DNA from: Astragalus membranaceus
Taxonomy: Eukaryota > Streptophyta > Magnoliopsida > Fabales > Fabaceae
Direction: 5' to 3'
Assembly: GCA_039519185.1 (NCBI GenBank)
Contig: CM076849.1
Span: 105,976,077 to 106,040,076 of the forward strand
DNA: 64,000 bases
Shown here: positions 33,278 through 44,619 of the stretch, one piece after another
How the letters are laid out: the number at the start of each line of letters is the position of its first letter
Position numbering within the stretch: position 1 is the first letter of the stretch
Made by a program: the position numbers and the translations under genes
Notes under the pieces: model-generated
The model's input: the letters and a program-made list of their open reading frames with translations, nothing else
What the model was told of the DNA's origin: nothing
The model's database searches: none

Positions 33278-35568
33278 TGTAACACCCCAAATATTTGATT
33301 ATTTATTTTTATTAATTTAATTAAGTATTTAGGGGATTTGTTTTATTTAATAGATATAATTGAAATTTAGAAAAAATAGAATAAATTGAGGTGTGGTGTT
33401 GAAGCAGGAGGTGGTGTTGCGAATTAATCGGGCTTAAGCTGGCAGAAGCCCGTGATCCAAAGCCCACTGAGCTAGGCGCATACTTAAGCCCAAAATTTAG
33501 GGTTTTGGCTCATTTTTGCAAAAAGAAAAGAAAGGAGTTGCGAAGTGAGGAGAGGAGAGGAGGCGCGACGGTTCAAGGAGAAGGAGGAGGCTTTCGCGTG
33601 GAGCTTCAAGGAGAGGAGAGCTTGGATTGGCGATTTCTTTGGTGGCTTGCTAGAAGTCTTGTTGAATCCTTCAATTCTAAAGGTTAGGGGGCTCTCTCTT
33701 ACATTCATAATAGCCTATACGATTAGTATCCTCTATGAGTTAGGTTTTAGGATGATTACATGAGTGATTGATGTGTTGTCTTTGTGTTTATATCATGATG
33801 AAAGTCAAATTGGTGACCCTATGTTGTTTGGCGTTGAATCTAGGATTATTGGATGTTGAGATGAGTATGAGACTAAGTATGTACATATCGTGTTTGATGT
33901 GTTGATTCTATAAAATTGAGAATGAAAATATGATGATTGTTGGGTGCTTGTTGAATTGCATGAATGATTTGGAGTTAAAATTTGGTGGTTGAGGTGTGTG
34001 TCAAAGGTGTTGTTGCGTGATGTTGTTGGCGAGTGCCTACGGGCCTAGGCGCCCTGCGTGTGTGTGTGTGCTCGGTGAGTGGGCGCCAAAGATGGCGCGC
34101 CTGTGTGGCTAGTGCGTGGGTGTGTCATGGTGAGGGGCGCCAAAATGTGGCTGCCCCATGATGTGTTGTGGTGTTTCGGTGTGAGGGCGCCAGAATTGGC
34201 AAGCCCCTTGTGTGTGTTGCTTGGTGTGTCTCGGGAAAGGGCGCCAAAATGGCATGCCCATGTTGCCTTGTTCGGTTGCGCGTGTTTCGTCGTCCGGGCG
34301 CCATGGGCGCCATGCCTTGTGTTTCGGTTTTTGGCGCTGGCGCACTGGGCGCCATAGGCGCCGTGTCGCGTTGTGTGTGGCGTGTTGCATGTCTGGGTGT
34401 TGGGCGCCATGGGCGTCTTGGTCTTGTTCGGTCGCGCGCGTCTGTTGGTCTTTGGCGGTGGCGCCCTGGGCGCCATAGGCGCTGTGTCGCGTGCGTGTTG
34501 TGTGCGCTTCGTGCGCCTGGCGCTGGGCGCCAAGTTTGGCAGCCCTGTGCGCCTTGTTGCTGGGCGCCAAGTTTGGCAGCCCTTGTGTGGCAGTTTAGTC
34601 CCTGTGGGACGGTTGGTCCCTGTGTTGCTGTTTTGGCCCCTTTGTGACAGTTAGTCCATATCTAATTAGCGATTGGTGTAAATGGTGTGCTAGCGTTAGG
34701 GTTGCAATTGGAGTTGTAAAAATGGTGATGTATATAAAATGGCGTAATTAATTATTGGTGATGGGTCAATGACCTTCTTTTGGTGTTGGTGAGCTAATTA
34801 AATTATTGGTGAGTATGATATTGCATGTTGAGGTGTTTATGGTGCATTGTTTCATGGCGTCACATAACCATGTGCATATATTGGTGAGTAGGCTTCGGCC
34901 TTTTTATTAAATTATTGGTGAGTGCCCTCAAGGCTATTTTGGTGATGGATCCACATGCATATGCCCTTGGAGTTGGGTTGCATTTCATGCACTAAACATA
35001 CATTCGGTGTTGCTTTATGGTGATTATAAATTAATGATGTATGTTGATGCTGTTGAGAATTGGTGTTTCTAGTTGCCTTCTCTCGTATGATGCTTACCGT
35101 ATATGTTATTATTTATGTAAAGAGACTTACCCTACTGCTTTTATGTTGCTTCTCATGTCGGCAACGCGCAGGTTATAGCGAGTGAAGGTTACCTAGTACC
35201 TTCTTCTAGTTGGTTGAGTTTGGCTCTGATACGTAGCACCGGGGGGCGTCTTAGTTTACTCATTTTTATTTAATTGATGTTATTAAACTTCTATTCTGGT
35301 GATGTATTTGGATACTCTTAAGACTTGTTGATATTTCCGCTGCGATGTTTTTTATAATTACGAGGATGTAAACTAAACAGGTGATTTGTGGGTTCGTCCC
35401 TTAATTATTGAGCTATGTATCACGTACCTTATGGTTTTATGAGTTAAATTGGTATCATTATATGTTGTTGGTGTAAATGTGGCGCCCTCTTGCGGTTGCA
35501 TTGAAAAAGTTTTTGAGAACTCTGATTTCCTTTAATTAAATGGTCGATAATTAGAAGGGGGTGTTACA
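33278..35568 (+). mobile_element. Solo LTR of a Tekay A-related family (2291 bp)
   Basis: Limits TGTAACACCCC to GGGGTGTTACA. The flanks AATAG (33273-33277) and TATAG (35569-35573) form a target duplication with one mismatch. No internal region remains, so it probably arose by LTR-LTR recombination. It shares start, end, a CGGGCTTAAG...AGCCCGTGATCC block and a GGCGCC cluster with the Tekay A LTR. Its 3' part matches, in reverse complement, the LTR at 63375-64000. Long open frames inside (34045-34654, both strands) come from GC-rich repeats. Confidence 0.85.
34081..34580 (+). repeat. GGCGCC palindrome cluster in the solo LTR
   Basis: About 20 occurrences of GGCGCC or GGGCGCCA in 500 bp, often 20-60 bp apart and followed by AAAxTGGC or ATGGGCGCC. 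It is far more GC-rich than the flanking DNA. Confidence 0.9.
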
Positions 35569-36600
35569 TATAGCAACAAATATTTTCTCCCCCTTTGTTT
35601 TCATCAAAAAGGAGGGAAAACACACAAGACACATAGCATATGATATAACAAGCACATTTTAATGCTATGCTCCCCCTTACTTGATGATCCCCATGACTAA
35701 TTGTAGAATGCAAAGAGACAATTCTATATGCATCAATCCTATATGCATCATACAACAATCCTATATTTTTTCGTTTTTGTCATGATCAAAAAGTGAACGT
35801 GAGACACAGTTTGCGAATCGAACAGCCCAGCTATTAAACAAAAAGTGGACCATCGCAGTTAAAAAATATGATATTAAAGAAAATAGTATATCCATGAGAT
35901 AATACCTCATACTTGGTTCAACTAGTTTAAAAGAATGAAGAAACAGTAACCAATTCTTCTTTTGCAATGGTTTTTTGTGAAAGTGTTAACTATCTGTTTT
36001 CAAGGAACTCAATCACACAATCGCCTTTCTGAAAATGAACTCTAAGAGAATGATACCTAATCTCTATATGCTTAGTCCTAGAGGTTGAACGAGGTCATTT
36101 GCATCGGACTGTGATCTATATGAATGAGATGTAATTTACCCGTTTCCTATTTTTCTAACATGCCTTACAAAAAATGTTCTCAATGATGCATGAAACAAAA
36201 ATTACTCTTTCACATACATGTCTAATATTTGATGAGTTATTTATGTTCTTCTCTATAACACATTTTCAATAGAGGTAGATAGATCTAACCTTCACCGAGG
36301 ATTATCACAAGTCACATGACCACTTTTTCTGGGGGTAAGTATTAAGAACTTTTTGCGTCTCCAGTCATGAGCTTCGAGTCTCTGCTATCAAGGTACCAAT
36401 CTGACCCCCATACCTTGAGGCTTACTTGCACTAAAATCAAGTTGAAATTTTTGCTACCCAAATATCTTTGGGTCCTTGTAGGTTAGTCATCAAGGGGTTT
36501 GTTTTCACAATCCACCTCGGTTTCCTACAAGCAGGTATAAGGGTACCAAGCTCACACAATCTACGAATAGGACATCTGTGAGAGCTATGGTTACCTTTTT
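35569..36600 (-). pseudogene. Copia internal remnant: RNase H end and gag zinc-knuckle region
   Basis: On the minus strand 36001-36080 reads TKHIEIRYHSLRVHFQKGD, the conserved end of Copia RNase H. Around 36420-36615 the minus strand reads a knuckle-like C-x4-H-x3-HRCPIRR segment (one Cys disturbed) and GPKDIWVAK, which normally sits just before the protease. All of protease, integrase and RT between these two marks is gone. The rest of this kilobase shows no coding motif. Confidence 0.7.
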
Positions 36601-36610
36601 GACAATAAGT

Positions 36611-38211
36611 TCAAGAGAAAACAGTAGGTGTATAACTTGAAGTAGCAGCTACAAAAGTTATTTTCTTTTTCAAAACAAAGGAGGTGGAATTACCTTCATA
36701 CCCAATACCTCTCCTATCAACATATTCATGTTGGGATTGAAGTATCTTGGTTAAGGTCTTTTCACCTACCTCAAATTTTTTTAAAGATTCTTTCGAAATT
36801 TCATTTTCAACCTTGACATTTTCAAAATTTTGTTTAAGCTCAAGAAGCTCAAGGTTGAAAGGTTTAGTTTTATGTAGCTCATTCTTCAACTTAGCTACCT
36901 CATTCTCAAGAGTCTTAATTTGAGTGAACATGCTTTTGTTGCTCTTTTTCAAATATTTATATTTAATCAAAAGAGTTTCATGTTCATTATAAAGATCTTC
37001 AAAAGCCTCACTCAAGTCTTGACTACTATACACATAATCAGATAAATCATCATGCTCAAATGAATCAGAAAGACTATGGTTATCAAGGATTACCTTAGGG
37101 GTGTCATTTGCCATAAGACAAACAACATTGGCAGCCTTCTCTTCTTCATCTGTTTCACTATCAGTGTCAAGATTGTCCCAAGTAGCCTCAGGTATGTCAT
37201 TTGCCATAAGAGAAACAGCATTTGCAACCTCCTCTTCTTCTTATGTATCACCATCAGTATCTGTGTTGTCCCATGTAGCCTTCATGGCTTTCTTTTGTTG
37301 GTACTAAGATTTCTTTGAGTAGTCACCCTTCTCAAGCTTGTTGAATCTCATGAATTCTTCAAATATTTTAGCCATGTCTTCATCATCGGATTCTTCATTA
37401 GACTCAACCTCTTTCCTTGCCATTTTAGGAGTTTTAGCAGCAAGAGCAAGAGACTTTCTTTCTTTGACCACTTCTTTTTCTTGAGCCTTCTTAGCGGCAA
37501 CGCCACCTCAAATGCAAGAAGTGACTCAATCAAGTCTTCTTGAGATAAAGTGCCAATATCTTTGGCTTTAGTGATAGCACAAGTCTTCGGAAAGAATTCA
37601 CTAGTCAGGGATGCAAGAATCTTCCCATTCAGATCTTTTGTTGAATACTTCTTCCCAAGTGCTCTCAAGTTGCTTACTATCAGATTCAATCTTTGGTGCA
37701 TAGCGGCAACAGATTCACCTTCCTTCATTTTGAAAGCTTCATACTCGGAAGTGAGAATTCTAATTTTTGTATCTTTCACCTGACGTGTACCGACATGTGT
37801 TTCTTCCAAACAGTTCCAAATTTCTTTTGCTGTTTGACAAGCTTTTACCCTTCCATACTCTTCTTCACATAAAGATAAGTGAAGAATGTTCATTGCCTTG
37901 ACATTTAAAGATATTTTATCTAATTCAGACTTTCTCAGCTCACTCAAGTCGATGGTATAGATATCTTCAATAGGTACTTCTTCAGCTTTACTAGTAGCTT
38001 GAGTTTTAGTAGTATCTCCGTCAACAGCACCACCAGGTTTTGTTATTTTGATTTTCATAGGAATAAGTGGTCCATCAACAATGATCCTCCATAAAGTGAA
38101 ATCTATAGCCCGCACATGACATTTAATTCGACTACTCCAATAGTCGTCGTTAGTCCCATCAAACAGGGGTGGCCTATTGAAGGACATACCCTCTTTCATA
38201 AATGAACCCAT
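36611..38211 (-). pseudogene. Copia gag, frameshifted
   Basis: The gag start MGSFMKEG is at about 38211 (the upstream Met at 38262 is less likely). Domains in order: RPPLFDGTNDDYWSSRIKCH substrate-like N-domain; a UBN2-type gag core with EIWNCLEETHVGT and MHQRLNLIVSNLRALGK; SLLAFEV at ~37510, where the frame shifts; an acidic segment containing two copies of a LMANDIPEATWDNxDTD-type repeat (37100-37280); and a long coiled coil, SLSDSFEHDDLSD to LTKILQSQHEY (36700-37070). At least one frameshift and one stop prevent a full product. The ORF 36611-37207 is its coiled-coil end. Confidence 0.8.
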
Positions 38212-38268
38212 GATCAGAAAAATAATAAAATAAAATTGCGAGCTGTTAAGCTCTATATGCAATTTCTA

Positions 38269-38280
38269 GCTTTGATACCA
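38269..38280 (-). promoter_or_regulatory. Primer binding site of the Copia element
   Basis: On the minus strand TGGTATCAAAGC follows the 5' LTR end after AT. Confidence 0.82.
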
Positions 38281-38282
38281 AT

Positions 38283-39819
38283 TGTTGGACTATATGATAA
38301 CCTTAGAGGGGGGGGGGTGAATGAGGTTATATGCTTAAAAATGAATTCTTTTCAATTTTCAAAACAATGCTCGTTTAAATCAAATGCGGAAACTAAGATT
38401 TAAACTATATGCTATATCTAAGCAAGCTATACTTAACACAAATCCAGTCACACTACAAAATTACGCTAAAGCTACTATTATCAAAATTCACGATAAACAG
38501 ATATTTATATGTAGCGCAATGATATAACAATAGACAAATATAAATGGTAAAGTAAAAGAGATACACCGTGAATTTTACGGGGTTCGGGATAAAAGCCCTA
38601 CGTCCTCGGCTTTCGGCTTTGCAACCTTTGGACTTGATAACAACCACTATATGAGAAGAACTTCTTCAACGTTTTACAAGCAAGCAACTTCCCTATAGCT
38701 AATCTCAATTTTCCCAAATTGAGAACCCGAGCTCCCCGCTAAGGATTTCGCAACCACTTCAATCTCCCGATTGAACGACCCAAGAACATTTCACTGGATT
38801 TCGCAACCACTTCAATCTCCCCGATTGAACGACCCAAGAACACTTCCCAGGATTTCGCAACCACTTCAATCTCCCTGATTGAACGACCCAAGAACACTTC
38901 CTAGGATTTCGCAATAACCAAACAATAGATGATTACAATAGAGAAACTATGATCCAATCACTTAAGCAGTATAACAATATAGTAGCTGAGAGAGATGAGT
39001 GATTTGGATCTAGAAGAACTTGAAAATGATATGACAATGAAAGTTCTTTTTTTTTCTCTTTTTTCAGATGTATAAGAATGCGTAGTGTTGGTGTAATTTG
39101 AAAGTGAAGCCCAGCTCCCTATTTATAGGATTTACAAAAATATGACCGTTGGAGGATTTTGTAAAATGTTAAAATCGATTATGTTCCTGAATAACTAAGA
39201 GTGATAATCGATTCTTTGTTCTAAAAGGAAATAACTCATAAGTGAGTAATCGATTGATTTCTTTTTGAAAGGAAGCATGAAATCGATTCTTTGCTTAAAA
39301 ACAAGGAGTATGAAATCGATTCTTTCCTTTAAAAGACTAAGGAAGAAATCGATTGTTTGCTTTAAATTAGGAAGCCATGAATCGATTGTTTTCTTTCCAA
39401 AACATATTCCTTTAAATCCCATAGGCTAGAAATCGTTTATGTGCTCTGTGAAGGAAGTATAAAATCGATTATTTTTCTTTAAAACAATTTCTCATGTTAC
39501 GTGCCTTGCCTATGCATGCATGCGTTTGTATAAAATATTTTTCTAGGCTTTTAACACTACTGTTATATTTTTTTAAAAACATCATCTCTCAACTACTAAA
39601 AGTTATATAACTGAAGTGATAGGATCTTACATTGTGTCCTATCAAAAGCAAATAACAATTAGGTCTTCAACTCTGGATAGCTTCTCCTCCAAGCCTCTGC
39701 ACTTTAAGTTATCCTACCCTTTGATTCATGTCCTGTACTTTTATACAACTGGAACCATTAGTAGACAGATTGTATTTTGTTATCCTACAAAACAAAGAGT
39801 GTTTGTCCTTGGTTCAACA
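38283..39819 (-). repeat. Copia 5' LTR (1537 bp)
   Basis: Plus-strand limits TGTTGGACTA to GGTTCAACA. It has three copies of the ~54-bp TTCGCAACCACTTC repeat (one more than the partner) but fewer AATCGATT units, so the two LTRs differ mainly by repeat number. A TATA-like CTATAAATAGGG on the minus strand is near 39117-39129. Confidence 0.88.
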
Positions 39820-40015
39820 GTAGATTCTATTAGTGTCGAGTGATACTTTTGGTGCCCAATTACTAATGCCCCATCTATCACTTGATGGACCAAGCAAAAA
39901 TGCAATAGTATTCAATTTCATGGCTTTGATTTTCTTCAACACCAACTCTACATCTTGGGTTTGTTTTGTACGACACACGAGTAAGGGTGAATTTGGTGTG
40001 ATGTCGATATTTTGT

Positions 40016-40722
40016 TGTTAACACCCAAAATAAATTGAGTCGTGGACCGAGTGCTGAAAGTCAGAGTTAAGAGATGACCACGACACCGAGGCAAGCCACC
40101 TGACAATTTCTAAAAGATATTTGCTGAAGAGACAGCCTCAAAGGATGAGGCTCGAGGCAAAAAACAATGTGGCCACCTCAAGGAGGGGGTTGAGCTCGAA
40201 GAACAATGGACGAGGCCGAGGTGGAGCAAGTATTAAACCTATAGAGTGCCACGGCCACAATGGCTCGGTGGCCGAGGGAAGGAAGACTTGCTTGGGAGGC
40301 AAGGAAAAGAGGCACATGGACAGAACGTGGGAGCGGTTGAAGATCAAGCAAAAAGAAGAAGCCTTGAGGAGTGGAGCGAGGAGGTTTTTTATCCCACTAA
40401 CCGTGCTAGTGAGATAATGGGTTATGGCTCCAATTTCTTAGGGCTTAGGAGTGAGATTAGGCGTTGATCTTCAATTGATCCAACGGTAGGCAAATGTAGG
40501 CTCGCATAGTGGTCGACGAGGGCCTATATGCAGTAGGCCAGTAGATAATCCAATTCTCTAGTCCCCTCTACCCAACCTAACACTCTTTGGAGGTGTTAGG
40601 AAACCCATAGTTTAGGAATATGGTTCCTTCCCCAACGCAATTTCTTGAAGAACAGAGGAATCAAAGACTGTCCAAACCTCTGGCTAATCCCACGGCTAGG
40701 ATATAAGAATTTGACGACAACA
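40016..40722 (+). repeat. Probable Tat element 5' LTR (707 bp)
   Basis: Starts TGTTAACACCC exactly where array unit 6 ends and ends GACGACAACA before the PBS. There is no partner LTR for proof. Frames in it (40121-40467) have no family match. Confidence 0.6.
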
Positions 40723-40727
40723 AAAAT

Positions 40728-40742
40728 TGGCATGCCCGGTGC
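40728..40742 (+). promoter_or_regulatory. Probable PBS of the Tat element
   Basis: TTGGCATGCCCGGTG lies 5 bp after the LTR end. It has the TGG start of a tRNA 3'-end complement; the tRNA species was not identified. Confidence 0.5.
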
Positions 40743-40793
40743 GACTGGCACGAGTGAACAAATCATCGCGTTTGATTCTCCTGGACTGGATTA

Positions 40794-42025
40794 TTGTTGG
40801 CGTATGCACTTGCGCTCGGGCAGAAACCTAAGTATGGAGCCACCTTCGGTGTGAAAAAGGTAACTGCTTCCAAGACTAAGATCACAGAGCCAGTAAGTGC
40901 TTCAGAGACTACCACCCTAGCGATTACTGCCGATTCGAATGAACAACCCCTTCAAAACTATGAGGAGCCCGTGGTTATGACCACATCATTCATTCGACAA
41001 CAAATCGACATGGGGATACATGACATAATGTACCAAGTGTCCCAACAATTGACTGACATAGTGAAACCTATGGTGCACAAAGAGGTGCAACAGGTCAATG
41101 AGTTGGAACAGAGGCGTGCTACGCAAGATAATAGCACAGTGATCCCTGGTTTCCCCGGCCAGTCACAGGGAGGACAACCTAACTTTCTGGGAGGCACGCA
41201 TCAGACCCTACCGCACACCAACCCGGTTGGACCTCATCAGGCGTTCTCTCATCAGGTAAATCCTACTCCTGTAATTCCTCAGCCTGGTACTTTTGCAACT
41301 GCCAACACTGGGGGCAGTTTATGGCGAATGTCACTAACACGACTTCTCTTCAGCAGGGACAAGTGCAATTGGCCAGAAGGTCCTGAGGCCCCGGGCTCGA
41401 TGGGTCTGCCGTAAGGATCATCTTATGGATGTTCTACTGCGGTTAACTATCCGGCCTACGCAGGGGGCAAGCCCTCACCCCGGAATCTGGGATTGGCAGG
41501 ACATGCGAGTATTGCCCGAGTCAGCAGCCATGGGTCCAGAACCCACCTGGCTCGACAAGCCTACCTCCCAGCCAGCCGTACTCTAGAGCACTCGGTACCT
41601 ACCCGGCTGATTCTTATTTATAAACACAGATGAATGGTGTCCCATTCAAGCAGCCATGGAACCAGTTTCCACCTTACCGAGGCAATCAGGCACCTGCACC
41701 AGGATCTGGCTTTGTTAACCTAGCCCAAGTGATGCCTGGGAAGCCATAGACAGATGCTCCACCTCAGGCATCACCGCAGCCAGGGGCGCAGGGTCCCCCA
41801 GATACAATGTGGTGACCAGTGCCTCCACCTAAAAGAGCATCGGGGCTCCAACTCTTGAACCCGAATTTAATAGCGGACACCATCAAGAAGTTCTTTGGTG
41901 TGCAGTTGAAACAGCCAGACAGGCAAGTGTACAGGAAGCCTTACCCCGAGTGGGTGGATAAATTGGTGCCTCTGCCTAGAGGATTTAAAACACTTGGCTT
42001 TGCTACGTTTTTCGGGGACGATGGC
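40794..42025 (+). pseudogene. Tat element gag, N-terminal part
   Basis: The first frame (40794-41414) carries a helical stretch FIRQQIDMGIHDIMYQVSQQ followed by a Pro/Gly/Gln-rich linker. A frame change follows. The start of the capsid domain, YPEWVDKLVPLPRGFKTLGF, is in 41819-42025. The capsid is cut by Tekay A at FGDDG and resumes after 58143. Confidence 0.72.
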
Positions 42026-44506
42026 TGTAATGCCCAAATATTTAATTAAATTATTTAATTAAATATTTAGGTAATCAATTATTTATTATTTTTTTTTTAT
42101 TTTAATGGTGTAAATATATTAGCTTCGACTAAGAGGCGTATAATTGGATTCAGGAGGTGGTGCTAGTGATCGGGCTTAAGTTGGAGAAAAGCCCGTGATC
42201 CATATCCAAGGCCTAGGCGTTGTAGTGAGGGTTAGTGAAGGTTGGAGGCATTTCGCATTTTGAGAGGAAAATAAAGGAAGTTTGCGAAGAGGAGAGAAAG
42301 AGAGAAGAGGGACGGCGCATCCAAGAGAAGAGAAGGAGGAGGGTTTTGCAAATTCATGGAGAGGAAGGAATCTGTGTTGCTGTGTTCTGTTGGTGACTTC
42401 TCTCCAGGGTCTTCAAATCCTAATAATTAAGGTAAGGGTGAGATCTCTCTTTCACTATAATGTTGGGTATGATGGGTATTAGGGTGGGGGCTTAGACTTA
42501 TGTTGCCATGATCTTGCTTGATTTGTTTGAATTGGTTGTGGAATTGCATATGTGTTATTTGATGATTTGGTGTGTGCTGATTTTGGAGCCCTGGCGCTGG
42601 GCGTGGTTGTGGTGCTGTTTTGGCGCTCTGTGCATGGGCGCCGTGGCCAATTGTGCTGCGTTTTGGTGTTTTGGTGCGTGTTCTGTTTTAGGCGCCCTGT
42701 GCATGGGCGCCGTGCCTAAGCGTGTTGCGTTGTGTGTTGCGTGGTGGTTCTGTTTTAGGCGCCCTGTTGCTGGGCGCCGTGTGCAAGGTGCGTTGCGTTT
42801 TGGTGTTGTGTGTGTTCCTGTGTTTGGCGCCCTGGGTGTGGGCGCCGTGTGCCAAGTTGTTGCGTTGCTGTTTTTGGCGCCCTGGGTGTGGGCGCCGTGT
42901 GCCAGGGTGTGTGGCTGTGCGTGGGTGTGTGTGTTGCTGTGTCTTGGCGCAGGGGCGCCTTGGCGCCTTGTGCCTGGGCGCCAGAATCCTGTTGTGTTGC
43001 CTGCTGGGCGCCTCCAAGGGCGCCAATGTTGCTGCCCGCGCCAGTTTTGGTGTTGCGTCCTGTTGTTGGCGCAGAGGGGCGCCAAGGGTGCCAATGTTGC
43101 TGCCCGCGCCAGTTTTGGTGTTGCGTCCTGTTGTTGGCGCAGAGTGGCGCCAAGGGCGCCAATGTTGCTGCCCGCGCCAGTTTTGGTGTTGCGCCCTGTT
43201 GTTGGCGCAGAGGGGCGCCAAGGGCGCCGTTTTCAGCAATGTTGCAATTAATTTTCTCGGTTTTGTTTTCGTCGTATCTTTTGACTCGGGTGTCCGTTTT
43301 AAGTGTTTCGAAGTGCGTTGTGAAGCTTATTCAGTTGCCTGCCGATATGTTCTACTTTAAGGTAAAAATTATATTTTTCTCTGATAGTTTCTGGGCGCCT
43401 CAAGTGGCTGTCCCCGATGGTCGTTGTTGTTGGCGTTGTAAAACTATTTCGGTGTTAAAAATCCCTTTTTGGTGTCCTTTTTGGTGTCGTGAACTGAAGT
43501 AAAACCTTTTGGTGTAATCGGCAATCTTAGTGTCCCGGTGTCTCTAACGATGTGTTGATGGTTTTGACGATAATGCCCCTAGTGGCTATTATTTTGATTG
43601 ACGATGGTTTTGATGATGAATAAGAGTTGCGGCCTTATAAGTGACGATGATACCATAAAGGCTACTAGTGATGATGATATTAATGATGGTGAATGTTAGT
43701 GGCAATGTTATGTGTGACGATAACCTGACAGGTGATGTGCCTTTTATTGGCAAATTGGTAAGTGATAGGTCACTAAGTGGATTGTAATTGTATGTGACTG
43801 TCTCCGGTGCATATCATGGTGCTTCATACATCTCATGTGCATAAACAAGTGACGATGACGCCATAAAGGCTATTTAGTGACGATGATGCCATAAAGGCTA
43901 TTTAGTGACGATGATGACAGGTACCACATGGATACGCCCGTTGTGGTGGGTTGCACTTCATGCATGTTCATGACATTGGGATGACTTGCAGTGATGACTG
44001 ATTTGATGTTGCGATGTGGTTTATATAACGTTGTAGCTCTAGCATAATACTTATCATATGCACTATTATAATGTTAGATGAACTCACCCCTTCTGTTTGA
44101 ATGTTACCCCTATGCGGTAACGTGCAGGTGATCTCGAGTGAAGGCTTAGGTACCTTCGTTAGCTGAGTCGGGTCGTCTGCTCTGATACGTAGCACTTAGT
44201 GGGGAGGGAATGAACCTTAGTTCTTTTGATTATTTGACTGTTGTAGTTGATGTTTTTATGACTTTCCGCTGCGTAGATGCTGAGTTTTTACTATGTTGAT
44301 TGAATTGAGTGTTTCGAGCTCACCCCAGTGGTGATGTGCTATGTATCGCATTATTATTGACGATGAACTATTTTATATAGATGCATGATGTGGTGTGGGT
44401 TTATGTGTGACATCCCGTGTGGTGAAAAATGATTTATTTTGAAGAAAAAGAAAAAGAAACTCTGATTGTTAGTAAATAAATTACCGGGTAGAAAATGGGT
44501 TTTACA
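42026..44506 (+). repeat. Tekay A 5' LTR (2481 bp)
   Basis: Limits TGTAATGCCC to GGGTTTTACA. It contains a GGCGCC cluster (42585-43240), three 68-bp tandem units and short GTGACGATGA repeats (43630-43920). Frames of up to 247 codons inside it (42508-43502) overlap on both strands, change with repeat number and are not genes. Confidence 0.9.
42585..43240 (+). repeat. GGCGCC cluster with 68-bp tandem units in the Tekay A LTR
   Basis: More than 20 GGCGCC sites in 650 bp. From 43023 the segment CCAATGTTGCTGCCCGCGCC repeats at 43091 and 43159, an exact 68-bp period, each unit ending in GGGGCGCCAAGGG-type palindromic sequence. Confidence 0.9.
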
Positions 44507-44510
44507 TTAG

Positions 44511-44522
44511 TGGTATCAGAGC
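44511..44522 (+). promoter_or_regulatory. Primer binding site of Tekay A
   Basis: TGGTATCAGAGC lies 4 bp after the 5' LTR; initiator tRNA-Met complement. Confidence 0.92.
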
Positions 44523-44619
44523 AAAAGTTCGGTCTGTCCGGCCAAGTTGTCCAGTCATTGACAATCTAGTATTGTCGACTTATTCTAACTGTTGTTTTTG
44601 GTTACAGCTTGAGTTAATA

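Larger units (their letters stand above)
31507..39819 (-). mobile_element. Copia-type element, gag-bearing and pol-deleted, minus strand (8.3 kb with a nested solo LTR)
   Basis: LTRs lie at 31507-33100 and 38283-39819, with target duplication GTAGA at 31502-31506 and 39820-39824. PBS, gag and RNase H end all read on the minus strand, so the right LTR is the 5' LTR. Between the gag end (~36500) and a short RNase H remnant (~36001-36080) the protease, integrase and RT are missing. A solo LTR of another family (33278-35568) sits in the 3' internal region. The Copia lineage (SIRE/Maximus- or Tork-like) is not fixed. Confidence 0.88.
5057..40015. repeat. Tandem array of ~2.0-kb composite monomers, interrupted by three LTR retrotransposons
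   Basis: Seven copies, two of them partial, of one composite unit in the same orientation. Unit starts are 5057, 7035 (5'-deleted), 17379, 19383, 21387, 23362 and 25346. The spacings of the uninterrupted units are 2004, 2004, 1975 and 1984 bp. Each full unit has four parts: a minus-strand protease fragment of a Tat/Ogre-like gypsy element (~290 bp), a spacer of ~430 bp with a hairpin-like inverted repeat, an AT-rich linker, and a foldback element of ~1.25 kb. Copies differ by scattered substitutions and small indels. Array DNA resumes on both sides of the insertions at 7704-16617, 25624-31399 and 31507-39819, which shows that the array is older than these insertions. Confidence 0.9.
25346..40015. 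repeat. Array unit 6, split by the CRM-like and Copia elements and truncated by the Tat element
   Basis: Remaining pieces are the protease fragment 25346-25623, spacer 31405-31506 (with two internal deletions) and spacer/linker 39825-40015. The unit ends at the TGTTAACACC LTR start at 40016 and has no foldback element. Confidence 0.82.

Noticed and set aside
34045..34654. Overlapping long ORFs on both strands (up to 162 codons)
   Set aside because: They arise from the GC-rich GGCGCC cluster of a solo LTR. Both strands are open at once and there is no domain.
40016..42025. Separate regulatory gene before Tekay A
   Set aside because: The frames match the N-terminal part of a Tat gag that continues after 58143 once Tekay A is left out of the reading.
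42508..43502. Long ORFs (up to 247 codons) with Cys/Val/Leu-rich or Arg/Thr-rich sequence
   Set aside because: They lie inside the Tekay A LTR, depend on the 68-bp repeat and are open in several frames. Not genes.
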